From: Streptomyces fructofermentans
GTDB taxonomy: Bacteria > Actinomycetota > Actinomycetes > Streptomycetales > Streptomycetaceae
Reading direction: 5' to 3'
DNA: 57,209 bases
Assembly: GCF_014651055.1 (NCBI RefSeq)
Contig: NZ_BMWD01000037.1
Location: 1 to 57,209 of the forward strand
Shown: in pieces, positions 42,817 through 51,893 of the stretch
Layout: each line of letters starts with the position of its first letter
Numbering within the stretch: position 1 is the first letter of the stretch
The notes under the pieces: model-generated
Seen by the model: the letters and a program-made list of their open reading frames with translations, nothing else
Database searches by the model: none
What the model was told of the DNA's origin: nothing
Made by a program: the position numbers and the translations under genes

Positions 42817-44082
42817 ATGACACAGCTGCCCACGCCGACCGCCCCGACCTCGTCGACCAAGGCACTCGAAGGCATCCGCGTCCTGGACATGACCCACGTC
42901 CAGTCGGGTCCCTCCGCCACCCAACTGCTCGCCTGGCTCGGCGCGGACGTCGTCAAGCTGGAGGCGCCGACCGGTGACATCACCCGCAAGCAGCTCCGCG
43001 ACCTCCCCGACGTCGACTCGCTCTACTTCACGATGCTCAACTGCAACAAGCGCAGCATCACCCTGAACACCAAGACCCCGCGCGGCAAGGAACTGCTCAC
43101 CGAGCTGATCCGGCGCTCCGACGTCATGGTCGAGAACTTCGGGCCCGGCGCCGTCGACCGCATGGGCTTCACCTGGGACCGCATCCAGGAGATCAACCCG
43201 CGGATCGTCTACGCCTCCATCAAGGGGTTCGGGGACGGCCCGTACACCAACTTCAAGGCGTACGAGGTCGTCGCGCAGGCGATGGGCGGGTCGATGTCGA
43301 CCACCGGCTTCGAGGACGGTCCGCCGCTGGCGACCGGCGCCCAGATCGGCGACTCCGGCACCGGCATCCACGCCGTGGCGGCCATCCTCGCGGCGCTGTT
43401 CCAGCGGGAGAACACCGGGCGCGGGCAGCGGGTGAACGTGGCCATGCAGCACGCCGTGCTGAACCTGTGCCGGGTCAAGCTGCGGGACCAGCAGCGCCTC
43501 GGGCACGGGCCGCTGGCCGAGTACCCCAACGAGGACTTCGGCGACGAGGTGCCGCGCTCGGGCAACGCGTCCGGCGGCGGCCAGCCCGGCTGGGCCGTCA
43601 AGTGCGCGCCGGGCGGCCCCAACGACTACGTGTACGTCATCGTGCAGCCCGTCGGCTGGAAGCCGCTCACCGAACTCATCGGTCGTCCCGAACTCGCGGA
43701 CGACCCCGAGTGGGCGACCCCCGAGGCGCGGCTCCCCCAGCTCACCAAGATGTTCCAGCTCATCGAGGAGTGGTCGGCCACGCTCCCCAAGTGGGAGGTG
43801 CTGGAGCGGCTGAACGCCCACAACATCCCCTGCGGTCCGATCCTGTCCACCAAGGAGATCATCGAGGACCGGTCACTGGTCGCCAACGACATGGTCGTGA
43901 CGGTGCCGCACCCCGAGCGGGGCGAGTTCGTGACCGTGGGCAGCCCGCTGAAGCTCTCCGACTCCCCCGTGGACGTGACCAGTTCGCCGCTGCTCGGCGA
44001 GCACAACGAAGAGGTGTACGTCGGCGAGCTGGGGCTCGGCGACGAGGAGCTGCGCCTGCTCAAGTCGAACGGAGTGATCTGA
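42817..44082 (+). CDS. frc: Formyl-CoA:oxalate CoA-transferase
   Basis: A 421-residue class III CoA-transferase that moves CoA from formyl-CoA to oxalate, keeping the Oxc cycle running. The catalytic Asp is D179 in LATGAQIGDSGTG, matching the Oxalobacter FRC active-site aspartate with a ten-residue offset as I recall. GLGADVVKLE-like LGADVVKLEAP is at 41-51 and SDVMVENFGPG at 101-111. The ATG at 42817 is preferred over the GTG at 42808 because GAGG lies 7 bases before it. Confidence 0.94.
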   Translation: MTQLPTPTAPTSSTKALEGIRVLDMTHVQSGPSATQLLAWLGADVVKLEAPTGDITRKQLRDLPDVDSLYFTMLNCNKRSITLNTKTPRGKELLTELIRRSDVMVENFGPGAVDRMGFTWDRIQEINPRIVYASIKGFGDGPYTNFKAYEVVAQAMGGSMSTTGFEDGPPLATGAQIGDSGTGIHAVAAILAALFQRENTGRGQRVNVAMQHAVLNLCRVKLRDQQRLGHGPLAEYPNEDFGDEVPRSGNASGGGQPGWAVKCAPGGPNDYVYVIVQPVGWKPLTELIGRPELADDPEWATPEARLPQLTKMFQLIEEWSATLPKWEVLERLNAHNIPCGPILSTKEIIEDRSLVANDMVVTVPHPERGEFVTVGSPLKLSDSPVDVTSSPLLGEHNEEVYVGELGLGDEELRLLKSNGVI

Positions 44083-44085
44083 TTG

Positions 44086-46230
44086 ATGGCCGAAGACCGG
44101 GTACTGAGGGTGCGCGCGCTCCTCGACGCCGTGCGGGCCGAGGGGCGGACGGCGCTGACCGCGCCCGAGGGAAAGGTGATCGCCGACGCGTACGCGATCG
44201 CCGTCCCCGGCGAGGAGCTGGCCACCGACGTGGACGAGGCGGTGGCCCACGCGGCCCGCTTCGGCGGCCCCGTCGTCATGAAGATCGTCTCCCCCGACAT
44301 CCTCCACAAGACGGACGCGGGCGGTGTGATCGTCGGCGTGCAGGGCGCGGGAGACGTACGGGCCGCGTTCCACAGCATCGTCGAGAACGCCCTGGCCTAC
44401 GCGCCCGGCGCCCGGATACACGGCGTGCAGGTGCAGGAACTCCTGCCCCAGGGCCAGGAGGTCATCGTCGGCGCGGTGACCGACCCCACGTTCGGGAAGA
44501 TCGTGGCGTTCGGGCTCGGCGGTGTGCTCGTCGAGGTCCTCAAGGACGTGACGTTCCGGCTGGCCCCCGTGGAACCCGACGAGGCGCTGTCGATGCTCGA
44601 CTCGATCCGCGCAGCCGAGGTCCTGCGCGGGGTCCGAGGCGCGCCCGCGGTCGACCGCTGGGCGATCGCCGAGCAGATCCGCCGGGTGTCCGAACTCGTC
44701 GCGGACTTCCCGGAGATCGCCGAGGTGGACCTCAACCCGGTGATCGCCACCCCGGAGGGCGCGGTCGCCGCGGACATCCGCGTCATCCTCGCTGACTCGG
44801 TGGCAGCGCCGCGCCGCACCTACACGCGCGAGGAGATCCTCGTCTCGATGCGCCGGCTGATGCAGCCGTCGTCGGTCGCGGTGATCGGCGCCTCCAACGA
44901 GCAGGGCAAGATCGGCAATTCGGTCATGCGCAACCTCGTCGACGGAGGTTTCGCGGGAGAGATCCACCCGGTGAACCCCAAGGCCGATGACATCGTGGGC
45001 CGCAAGGCGTACAAGAGTGTCACCGACGTTCCCGGTGAGGTGGATGTGGCGGTCTTCGCGATCCCCGCCAAGTTCGTGGCCTCGGCCCTGGAGGAGGTGG
45101 GACGCAAGGGCATCCCCAACGCCGTCCTCATCCCCTCCGGCTTCGCGGAGACGGGTGAACAGGCCCTCCAGGACGAGATCGTGGCCATCGCGGAACGCCA
45201 CGGCGTCCGGCTGCTCGGACCGAACATCTACGGCTACTACTCGACGTGGCAGGACCTCTGCGCCACGTTCTGCACGCCCTACGACGTCAAGGGGGGCGTG
45301 GCGCTGACCTCGCAGTCCGGTGGCATCGGGATGGCCATCCTGGGCTTCGCGCGCACCACCAGGACGGGTGTCTCCGCGATCGTGGGGCTCGGCAACAAGT
45401 CCGACCTGGACGAGGACGACCTGCTGACCTGGTTCGCCGAGGACCCCAACACCCATTGCATCGCGATGCACCTGGAGGACCTCAAGGACGGGCGGGCCTT
45501 CGTGGAGGCCGCCCGGGCGACCGTCCCGAAGAAGCCGGTGATCGTGCTGAAGGCGGGCCGTACGGCCGCCGGGGCGAAGGCGGCCGGCTCGCACACGGGC
45601 GCGCTCGCGGGCGACGACGCGGTGTACGACGACGTCCTGAGGCAGGCCGGGGTGATCCGGGCACCCGGGCTCAACGAGATGCTGGAGTACGCGCGCGCCC
45701 TGCCGGTGCTGCCGACCCCCCGGGGCGACAACGTCGTGATCATCACGGGAGCCGGCGGCAGCGGGGTGCTGCTGTCCGACGCGGTGACCGACAACGGCCT
45801 TTCGCTGATGGAGATACCGCCGGACCTCGACGCCTCCTTCCGGGCGTTCATCCCGCCCTTCGGGGCCGCGGGCAACCCGGTCGACATCACGGGCGGCGAG
45901 CCGCCGTCGACGTACGAGGCGACCATCCGCCTGGGTCTGGAGGACCCGCGGATCCACGCGCTCGTCCTCGGCTACTGGCACACCATCGTGACCCCTCCCA
46001 TGGTCTTCGCCGAACTCACCGCGCGCGTGGTGGCCGAGTTCCGCGAACGCGGGATCGAGAAGCCCGTGGTGGCGTCGCTCGCGGGCGACGTCGAGGTCGA
46101 GGAGGCGTGCCAGTACCTCTTTGAGCACGGCGTCGTGGCGTACCCGTACACGACCGAGAAGCCGGTGGCCGTACTCGGCGCGAAGTACCGCTGGGCGCGC
46201 GCGGCCGGGCTGTTGGGGGGCGGTTCATGA
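44086..46230 (+). CDS. Single-chain ADP-forming acyl-CoA ligase (acetate-CoA ligase family)
   Basis: A 714-residue NDP-forming acyl-CoA synthetase with the ATP-grasp (beta-like) domain first (about 10-240, KIVSPDILHKTDAGGV near 67-82), then CoA-binding (SSVAVIGASNEQGKIGN near 265-281) and ligase domains with the phospho-His motif GSHTGALAGDD near residue 505. In oxalate clusters it could activate oxalate with ATP or harvest ATP from formyl-CoA. It starts 3 bases after the frc stop. The cluster thus carries two different ADP-forming ligase systems. Substrate unproven. Confidence 0.85.
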   Translation: MAEDRVLRVRALLDAVRAEGRTALTAPEGKVIADAYAIAVPGEELATDVDEAVAHAARFGGPVVMKIVSPDILHKTDAGGVIVGVQGAGDVRAAFHSIVENALAYAPGARIHGVQVQELLPQGQEVIVGAVTDPTFGKIVAFGLGGVLVEVLKDVTFRLAPVEPDEALSMLDSIRAAEVLRGVRGAPAVDRWAIAEQIRRVSELVADFPEIAEVDLNPVIATPEGAVAADIRVILADSVAAPRRTYTREEILVSMRRLMQPSSVAVIGASNEQGKIGNSVMRNLVDGGFAGEIHPVNPKADDIVGRKAYKSVTDVPGEVDVAVFAIPAKFVASALEEVGRKGIPNAVLIPSGFAETGEQALQDEIVAIAERHGVRLLGPNIYGYYSTWQDLCATFCTPYDVKGGVALTSQSGGIGMAILGFARTTRTGVSAIVGLGNKSDLDEDDLLTWFAEDPNTHCIAMHLEDLKDGRAFVEAARATVPKKPVIVLKAGRTAAGAKAAGSHTGALAGDDAVYDDVLRQAGVIRAPGLNEMLEYARALPVLPTPRGDNVVIITGAGGSGVLLSDAVTDNGLSLMEIPPDLDASFRAFIPPFGAAGNPVDITGGEPPSTYEATIRLGLEDPRIHALVLGYWHTIVTPPMVFAELTARVVAEFRERGIEKPVVASLAGDVEVEEACQYLFEHGVVAYPYTTEKPVAVLGAKYRWARAAGLLGGGS

Positions 46231-46353
46231 CGTGACCGAGTGCGGGGGCGGGCCGACGGTGCGCGTCGCCCCGCCCCGGGACCCGTGCGCACACGAAAGG
46301 CATTGGACAGGGGGCGCTGGCCAGATCTTTCGACGCAAGGGGTGCTACGCGAC

Positions 46354-47742
46354 ATGACGACAACCGACTTCACGACATCCGTCCCCTACAGGGAGGTGAC
46401 GGACCGCAACGGCCGCCTGTACCGGATCGGTGAGACCGACCGGGACATCATGGGCCGACCACGCTGGACCATGGTGCTCTTCCCCTGGATGGGGATGATG
46501 GGCATCAGTTCCTCGGAGTACGCGTTCACCTCCGCCGAGGACACCCTGCACGAGGCCCACCTCTGGGACAGTGGGCACATCTTCTGGTTGATGGGCGTCT
46601 GGGTCTTCTTCCAGGCGGCCGTCGCCTTCCCGGCGGGGCAGCTCCGCGAGAGCGGGCGACTGCCGGCGCGGTACGCCATGATGCTCGGCGCGCTCGGCAC
46701 GGTGCTCGGCTATCTCTCGCTGGCCTTCGCGCCGCACGTGATCGTCGCCTACATAGGCTTCGGCATGTTCAGCGGTATCGGCGCCGGCCTCGTCTACGCG
46801 ACCTGCGTGAACATGGTCGGCAAGTGGTACCCGGAGCGCAAGGGCGGCAAGACCGGCATGGTCAACGGCGGTTTCGCCTACGGCTCGGTGCCCTTCGTGT
46901 TCCTCTTCACCTCGTACATGGACCTGTCCAACTACGAGACCGTACTGGTCCTCGTGGGCGTGATCTGCTGCACGGTCGTCGCGGTGTCCGGCTGGTTCTT
47001 CAAGGACCCGCCGAAGAACTGGTGGCCGTCGCAGGTCGACCCGCTGAAGACCTCCGACGACCCGCGCGTCGTGCGGGCCCTGGCCAAGAACCCGCCGGCG
47101 GTGAAGCAGTACACACCGCGGGAGGCCGCCAGGACGCCCGTCCTGTGGATGATGTGGTTCTGTCTGCTCTGCACGGCCGGCATCAACATCTTCGGCATCG
47201 CCATGCAGGTGCCGTTCGGCAAGGAGATGGGGTTCGCCGGCGGCATCGTGGCCACCGCCATGTCGCTGAAGGCGATCGTCAACGGCACCGGACGCGGGGT
47301 CATCGGCTGGATCTCGGACCGCTACGGACGCCGGAACACACTGGTCATCGTCTGTATCGTCCTCGGCTGCTCGCAGTTCGGCGTGTTCCTCTCCGGGAAC
47401 ATGGGCTCGATGCCGTTCTTCCTGTTCTGCTCCATGGTGTCCGGCTTCGGCGGCGGAGCGATCTTCCCGCTGTTCGCCGCGATGACCGCCGACTACTTCG
47501 GCGAGAACAACAACGCCTCCAACTACGGCATGGTCTACAGCTCCAAGCTCATCTCGGGTCTCGTCGGCTCCGGTGTGGGAGCCCTCGTCGTGAGCGCCTG
47601 GGGCTACGGCGGCGCCTTCGCGCTGGCCGGCTGCATCGGACTCGGGTCGGCGGTCCTCGCGCTGTTCCTGCGGGCTCCCGGCCGCCCGGACCCGCGACGG
47701 GTCGTGCCCAATCCGCATCCGATCGGTGAGGAGATGGCCTGA
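46354..47742 (+). CDS. OFA-family MFS transporter (oxalate/formate antiporter)
   Basis: A 462-residue, 12-helix major facilitator of the oxalate/formate antiporter family. The N-terminal RWTMVLFPWMGMMGISSSEYAF segment is typical (helix 1), GMFSGIGAGLVYATCVNMVGKWYPERKGG covers helix 5 and the following loop, and WISDRYGRRN is the second-half signature. It ends the oxc-frc-ligase run after a 123-base gap and likely imports oxalate, perhaps in exchange for formate. The ribosome site (AAGGGG) is rather distant. Confidence 0.9.
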   Translation: MTTTDFTTSVPYREVTDRNGRLYRIGETDRDIMGRPRWTMVLFPWMGMMGISSSEYAFTSAEDTLHEAHLWDSGHIFWLMGVWVFFQAAVAFPAGQLRESGRLPARYAMMLGALGTVLGYLSLAFAPHVIVAYIGFGMFSGIGAGLVYATCVNMVGKWYPERKGGKTGMVNGGFAYGSVPFVFLFTSYMDLSNYETVLVLVGVICCTVVAVSGWFFKDPPKNWWPSQVDPLKTSDDPRVVRALAKNPPAVKQYTPREAARTPVLWMMWFCLLCTAGINIFGIAMQVPFGKEMGFAGGIVATAMSLKAIVNGTGRGVIGWISDRYGRRNTLVIVCIVLGCSQFGVFLSGNMGSMPFFLFCSMVSGFGGGAIFPLFAAMTADYFGENNNASNYGMVYSSKLISGLVGSGVGALVVSAWGYGGAFALAGCIGLGSAVLALFLRAPGRPDPRRVVPNPHPIGEEMA

Positions 47743-47987
47743 CACGGCGGCGGACCGCCCGAACCTCCCGCCCGACCCGCGGCACCTGCGCCGCACGCAC
47801 CGCACGCACCGCACGCACCGCACGCACCACCCGTACCGACCGCTCGTCCCGTTCTCCGGGGCTCCGTGACCGCTCCCCCGCCCCGGCGGCGGAACCTGCC
47901 GTTCCTGTACGCCGCACCCGTCCCCGACCGCTTCGGCGAGAACGACCGAGACCGACCCGAACAACCGAGAACGACCGAGAACGACCT
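47743..47987. repeat. Short tandem repeats downstream of the OFA transporter
   Basis: CCGCACGCA occurs four times in tandem at 47791-47826, and aacgaccgag-type units recur at 47940-47985. No gene seen. Confidence 0.85.
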
Positions 47988-48026
47988 GGAGGGGGCCTCC
48001 CCGTGGCCTTGGGGGAGGCCCCCTCC
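47988..48026. terminator. Bidirectional terminator between oxalate and ebo regions
   Basis: A perfect 15-bp stem GGAGGGGGCCTCCCC/GGGGAGGCCCCCTCC with a 9-base loop lies between the rightward OFA transporter and the leftward ebo operon end. Confidence 0.85.
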
Positions 48027-48077
48027 TCGTGTCTCACGCCGTCCGGGCGCTCCGTCCGGGAACGCCCCGAGCGGCGG

Positions 48078-49133
48078 TCAGCACTTCTCGCGCAGCGAGT
48101 GCAGGTGCTCGCTGGACTTCCTGGCGAACTCGAACGACTCGACGGGGTTGTCGTGCTCGGCCTGCCAGTGGTGGGCCAGGCGGTGGCCGCGCAGGCGGGT
48201 GACACCGGAGATGAACCGCTGGTAGTCGATGTCGCCGTCGCCCACGTCCGTCATCCGGTAGCCGTAGGTGTTCGACGGGTCGCTCACCCCGTCCTTGACG
48301 TGGAAGAGCGGGTAGCGGTTCGGCTGCCTGAGCACGTAGTCGAGGGGCTCGAAGGGCGCGGGAGTGCCGTCCGGCCGCTTCGAGAAGCGGAACTGCCCGG
48401 AGTACGCCCAGTAGATGTCCATCTCCAGGAACACGAGCTTCGGATCGGTCTCCGCCAGCAGGACGTCGTAGAGCCGGACCTTCGGGTTGTCGGTGGCGAA
48501 GGAGAACTCCTCGGAGTGGTTGTGCTGGTAGAACTTCATGCCGCGTGCCTTCGCCGCGGCACCGTAGGTGTTGAACTCCTCGGCTGCCCGCTTCCACGCG
48601 TCGACCGTCGAGCCGTAGCGGAACGGGCCCGAGGCCGTCCCGATGTGCTTGAGGCCGAGCGCCTGGGCGTCGTCGAGGACCTTGTCGAGGTTCTGGGCGA
48701 AGGTGTACGCGTTCGGGTCGCTGGAGTAGTAGCCGACGTGGCTGCCTATCGGATCGAGGCCGTGGTCGCGTGCCAGCCGCTTCAGCTGGGCGAGCGTGAT
48801 CGGGCCCGCCGAGCCCTGGGTGTAGCCGGCGAACTCGATCTCGTCGTAGCCGTACTTCGCGAGTTCGGCGAAGACGGGCGCGAAGCCGAGCGTGGAGACC
48901 TTGTCGCGGAGGCTGTAGAGCTGGATGCCCAGACGGCCGGGGGGCAGTACGGGACGGCCGCGCCCCTTGCCGGCGGCGGCCGCCGCGGGGGTGGCGGCGG
49001 TGCCGAGCAGGGCGGCCGCGGTCGCTCCCGCGGCGACGCCGAGCATGCCTCTCCTGCTGAGGCGGCGGGCGAGTTCCGGATCGTCGTTCTTGCTGGTGGC
49101 GGCTGTGTGGGTGGTGCGGCTCAAGCGGGTCAT
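48078..49133 (-). CDS. Tat-exported sugar phosphate isomerase/epimerase-like protein
   Basis: A 351-residue AP-endonuclease-2/xylose-isomerase-type TIM barrel with a twin-arginine signal (SRRGML, RR at 27-28, hydrophobic 30-53 ending in AAAAA). Metal-site regions include FAGYTQG, QHNHSEEF, EMDIYWAYSG and FHVKDG. Its export fits a periplasmic or outside role, consistent with the ebo cluster's proposed link to metabolite traffic. ATG 49133 follows GAGGAG. Last gene of the operon, 46 bases after the phosphodiesterase stop. Confidence 0.83.
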   Translation of the reverse strand: MTRLSRTTHTAATSKNDDPELARRLSRRGMLGVAAGATAAALLGTAATPAAAAAGKGRGRPVLPPGRLGIQLYSLRDKVSTLGFAPVFAELAKYGYDEIEFAGYTQGSAGPITLAQLKRLARDHGLDPIGSHVGYYSSDPNAYTFAQNLDKVLDDAQALGLKHIGTASGPFRYGSTVDAWKRAAEEFNTYGAAAKARGMKFYQHNHSEEFSFATDNPKVRLYDVLLAETDPKLVFLEMDIYWAYSGQFRFSKRPDGTPAPFEPLDYVLRQPNRYPLFHVKDGVSDPSNTYGYRMTDVGDGDIDYQRFISGVTRLRGHRLAHHWQAEHDNPVESFEFARKSSEHLHSLREKC

Positions 49134-49179
49134 GCCGGGTATCTCCTCAGGTGGAAGGGCGTTGTCGGTGGCGGGTGCT

Positions 49180-50724
49180 TCACTGGTGACCGGTCGGAGG
49201 AGACGGGTCACGGGAATCCGCGGGCGGTCCCGCGGGCAGGTGCCGGCGGTCGAGGCCGGCGAGACGGAGCAGCAGTGACTTCACATCGGTGGCCGCGACG
49301 CGGTCGCCGACTGCGCGGGGCGTGGAGCAGATGATGAGCGGACCGTCGTCGTCACTCAGCGGGAGGCGGCCGTGGCTGCCCCTGATGGGCGAGGGGTCGA
49401 GAGGCACGACCGCCATGCGGTAGCGCATGCCGAGCTTCTTGCGGGCCAGCGCGGTCGCGGCCTTGACCTTGACGTACGGGTCGAGCGGGTCCATGAACAG
49501 CTCGACCGGGTCGTAGCCGGGTTTGCGGTGGATCTCGACGAGCTGCGCGAAGTCGGGCGCGAGGGCGTCGTCGAGCCAGTAGTAGTACGTGAACCAGGCG
49601 TCCGGCTCGGCGACGGCCACCAGCTCGCCCGACCGGGGGTGGTCGAGGTGGTGGGTCTTCTTGCCCTCGTCGTCGAGGAGTCGCTCGATGCCCGGCAGAT
49701 CGGCGAGCGCCGCCTTCGTGGCCTCCAGGTCCTCGGGGCGGCGCACGTAGACGTGGGCGATCTGGTGGTCGGCGACGGCGAAGGCCCGTGAGGCCATCGG
49801 GTCGAGGTACTCCATGCCGTCCTGCGTGTGCACTTCGAGGAGTCCGGCGCGGCGCAGGGCCCGGTTGATGTCGACCGGGCGGTCGGCACGGGTGATGCCG
49901 TACTCGGACAGGGCGACGACCGTACGGCCCTGGGCGCGGGCGTCGTCGAGGAGGGGCGCCATGGCCGCGTCCAGGTCGGCGGCGGCCTTCAGCGAGCGCG
50001 GGTCGTCGGGACCGAACCGCTGCAGGTCGTAGTCGAGATGGGGGAGGTAGCAGAGGGTCAGGTCCGGGTCGCGGGTGCTCATCACGTGCCGGGTGGCGTC
50101 GATGATCCACCGGCTGGAGACGAGGTCGGCGCCGGGTCCCCAGAAGTGGAACAGCGGGAACGTGCCGAGCTTCGAGGTGAGTTCGTCGTGCAGGGCCGGG
50201 GGGCGGGTGTAGCAGTCGGGTTCCTTGCGGCCGTCGGCGTAGTAGACCGGTCGGGGGGTGACGGTGTAGTCGGTGTCGGCTCCCATGGCGTACCACCAGC
50301 AGATGTTGGCGACCGTGTAGCCGGGGTGCGCGCGCCGGGCGGCGTCCCACAGCTTGTCGCCCGCGACGAGCCCGTTGTGCTGGCGCCAGAGCAGGACGTC
50401 GCCGAGCTCCCGGAAGTACCAGCCGTTGCCGACGATGCCGTGCTCGGCGGGGTGGGTGCCGGTGAGGAAGGTGGACTGGGCGGCGCAGGTCACGGCGGGC
50501 AGGACGGTGCCCAGCGGCGCCTGCGAGCCGGTCTGCGCGAGGGACTTGAGGTGGGGCATGTGGTCGAGGAGGGGAGGCGTGAGGCCGACGACGTCCAGGA
50601 CGAGCAGCTTGGTGGGCGCCGCGTACCCGTCGTTCGGGCCGTGCGGGTCCTTCCGGTCCTTCCGGTCGTGCGGGTCGTTCGCGTCCGCGCTCGGCGGCGG
50701 TGTCGGGCTCGTGCGGCCGCTCAT
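49180..50724 (-). CDS. Alkaline phosphatase-superfamily nucleotide pyrophosphatase/phosphodiesterase (EboF-like)
   Basis: A 514-residue type I phosphodiesterase-like protein. The nucleophile Thr lies in AVTCAAQSTFLTG with the preceding LDVVGL metal Asp. HLDYDLQRFGPDDP provides the second metal region, and ALSEYGITRAD occupies the place of the usual SDHG, a variation of note. No signal peptide; the first ~35 residues are charged. It overlaps the EboE gene by 4 bases. Homologues occur in ebo clusters (called EboF from memory). Confidence 0.82.
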   Translation of the reverse strand: MSGRTSPTPPPSADANDPHDRKDRKDPHGPNDGYAAPTKLLVLDVVGLTPPLLDHMPHLKSLAQTGSQAPLGTVLPAVTCAAQSTFLTGTHPAEHGIVGNGWYFRELGDVLLWRQHNGLVAGDKLWDAARRAHPGYTVANICWWYAMGADTDYTVTPRPVYYADGRKEPDCYTRPPALHDELTSKLGTFPLFHFWGPGADLVSSRWIIDATRHVMSTRDPDLTLCYLPHLDYDLQRFGPDDPRSLKAAADLDAAMAPLLDDARAQGRTVVALSEYGITRADRPVDINRALRRAGLLEVHTQDGMEYLDPMASRAFAVADHQIAHVYVRRPEDLEATKAALADLPGIERLLDDEGKKTHHLDHPRSGELVAVAEPDAWFTYYYWLDDALAPDFAQLVEIHRKPGYDPVELFMDPLDPYVKVKAATALARKKLGMRYRMAVVPLDPSPIRGSHGRLPLSDDDGPLIICSTPRAVGDRVAATDVKSLLLRLAGLDRRHLPAGPPADSRDPSPPTGHQ

Positions 50725-51890
50725 GGCAGCTCCTTCAGGCCGAGGTCCGTCAGCAGGTCGCGGGCGAGCATGAGTTCGGCGGCGATGCCGTCGGCCAGCT
50801 GGGTCCGGCCGCGGGGGCGCAGCTCGGGCGGGAGCGCCTGCCAGGTGTACGTCTCGACCTCCAGGTGGCGGGTGAGCGGATGCGGTCCGCCGACCAGCCG
50901 GGCGAGGGTGTCCTTGAGGACGGGGAGGGTGGAGGTGAGGGGCGCGGCGGGGGCCGCGTGGAGCGGGACGTGGAAGTGGGCGCGCCAGGGCGAGGCGTCG
51001 GGCAGCGCGTCCGCGCGGAGCGCCTCGCCCAGGTCGTCGGTGCCCCTGAGCCCGGCGGCGGTGAGGGTGCGGGTCTGGTGCAGGAAGCGGGGTTCGTCGA
51101 AGGCGGCGAGTGCCTCGCGGACCTCGGGGAGGTGGGGGTGCTCGGCGTGCAGCGCGGCGGAGAGCTGCGACTTGACGACCGGGACGCCGGCGGCGGCCAG
51201 TGCCGTCAGGGCGGTGTGCGGGTCCTCGAAGGAGGTGGCGAGGTGGCAGGTGTCGACGCAGACGCCGATGCGGTCGTGGGCGATCGCGGTGAGCGGGGCG
51301 ATGGCGTCGGCCGTGGTCTCCACGGTGCAGCCCGGTTCGGGTTCCAGACCGACTCGGATGGAGCGGCCGGTCAGCTCCTCAAGCGCGTCCAGGCGCTCGG
51401 CGAGCGTGGCCAGGGCGGCCCGCGCCCGGGCGGCCGACGCGTCGTCGTACACCGTGCGCCAGGCGAGCGGCAGCGTGGAGACGGTGCCCTCGGTGACGTC
51501 GTCGGGCAGGAGCCCGGCGAGGACGCGGGCCAGCGCGGTGGTGTGGTCGAGGCGCTCCGGGTCGGCCCAGTCCGGCTTGTAGACGCGGTACTTGACCTCC
51601 TCGGCGCCGAACCCCTCGTAGGGGAAGCCGTTCAGGGTGACGACTTCGAGGCCGCGGCAGTCGAGCTGGGTGCGCAGTCCCCGCAGTGCGGACGGGTCCG
51701 TGACGAGGGCGTGGGCGGCGTCCTTGGCGAGCCACAGGCCGATGCCGAGCCGGTCGCGTCCGAGCCGCCTGCGCACGGGTTCGCAGTGGTCGCGCAGTTG
51801 GGCGAGGACGCCGTCGAGGGTCTCCGCGGGGTGGACGTTGGTGCAGTAGGCCAGGTGGACGGTGGAGCCGTCGGGGTGGCGGAAGCGCAT
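50721..51890 (-). CDS. eboE: Metabolite traffic protein EboE (xylose isomerase-like TIM barrel)
   Basis: A 389-residue protein with the EboE opening HLAYCTNVHPAETLDGVLAQ and a VVTLNGFPYEGFGAEEVKYR block near 83-102. The metal-type VGLEPEPGC and GVCVDTCHLATSFE motifs near 194-230 indicate a xylose-isomerase fold. Function unknown; in cyanobacteria the ebo cluster is tied to moving scytonemin precursors to the periplasm. It starts 3 bases after the TatD-like gene's stop. Confidence 0.85.
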   Translation of the reverse strand: MRFRHPDGSTVHLAYCTNVHPAETLDGVLAQLRDHCEPVRRRLGRDRLGIGLWLAKDAAHALVTDPSALRGLRTQLDCRGLEVVTLNGFPYEGFGAEEVKYRVYKPDWADPERLDHTTALARVLAGLLPDDVTEGTVSTLPLAWRTVYDDASAARARAALATLAERLDALEELTGRSIRVGLEPEPGCTVETTADAIAPLTAIAHDRIGVCVDTCHLATSFEDPHTALTALAAAGVPVVKSQLSAALHAEHPHLPEVREALAAFDEPRFLHQTRTLTAAGLRGTDDLGEALRADALPDASPWRAHFHVPLHAAPAAPLTSTLPVLKDTLARLVGGPHPLTRHLEVETYTWQALPPELRPRGRTQLADGIAAELMLARDLLTDLGLKELP

Positions 51891-51893
51891 GGC

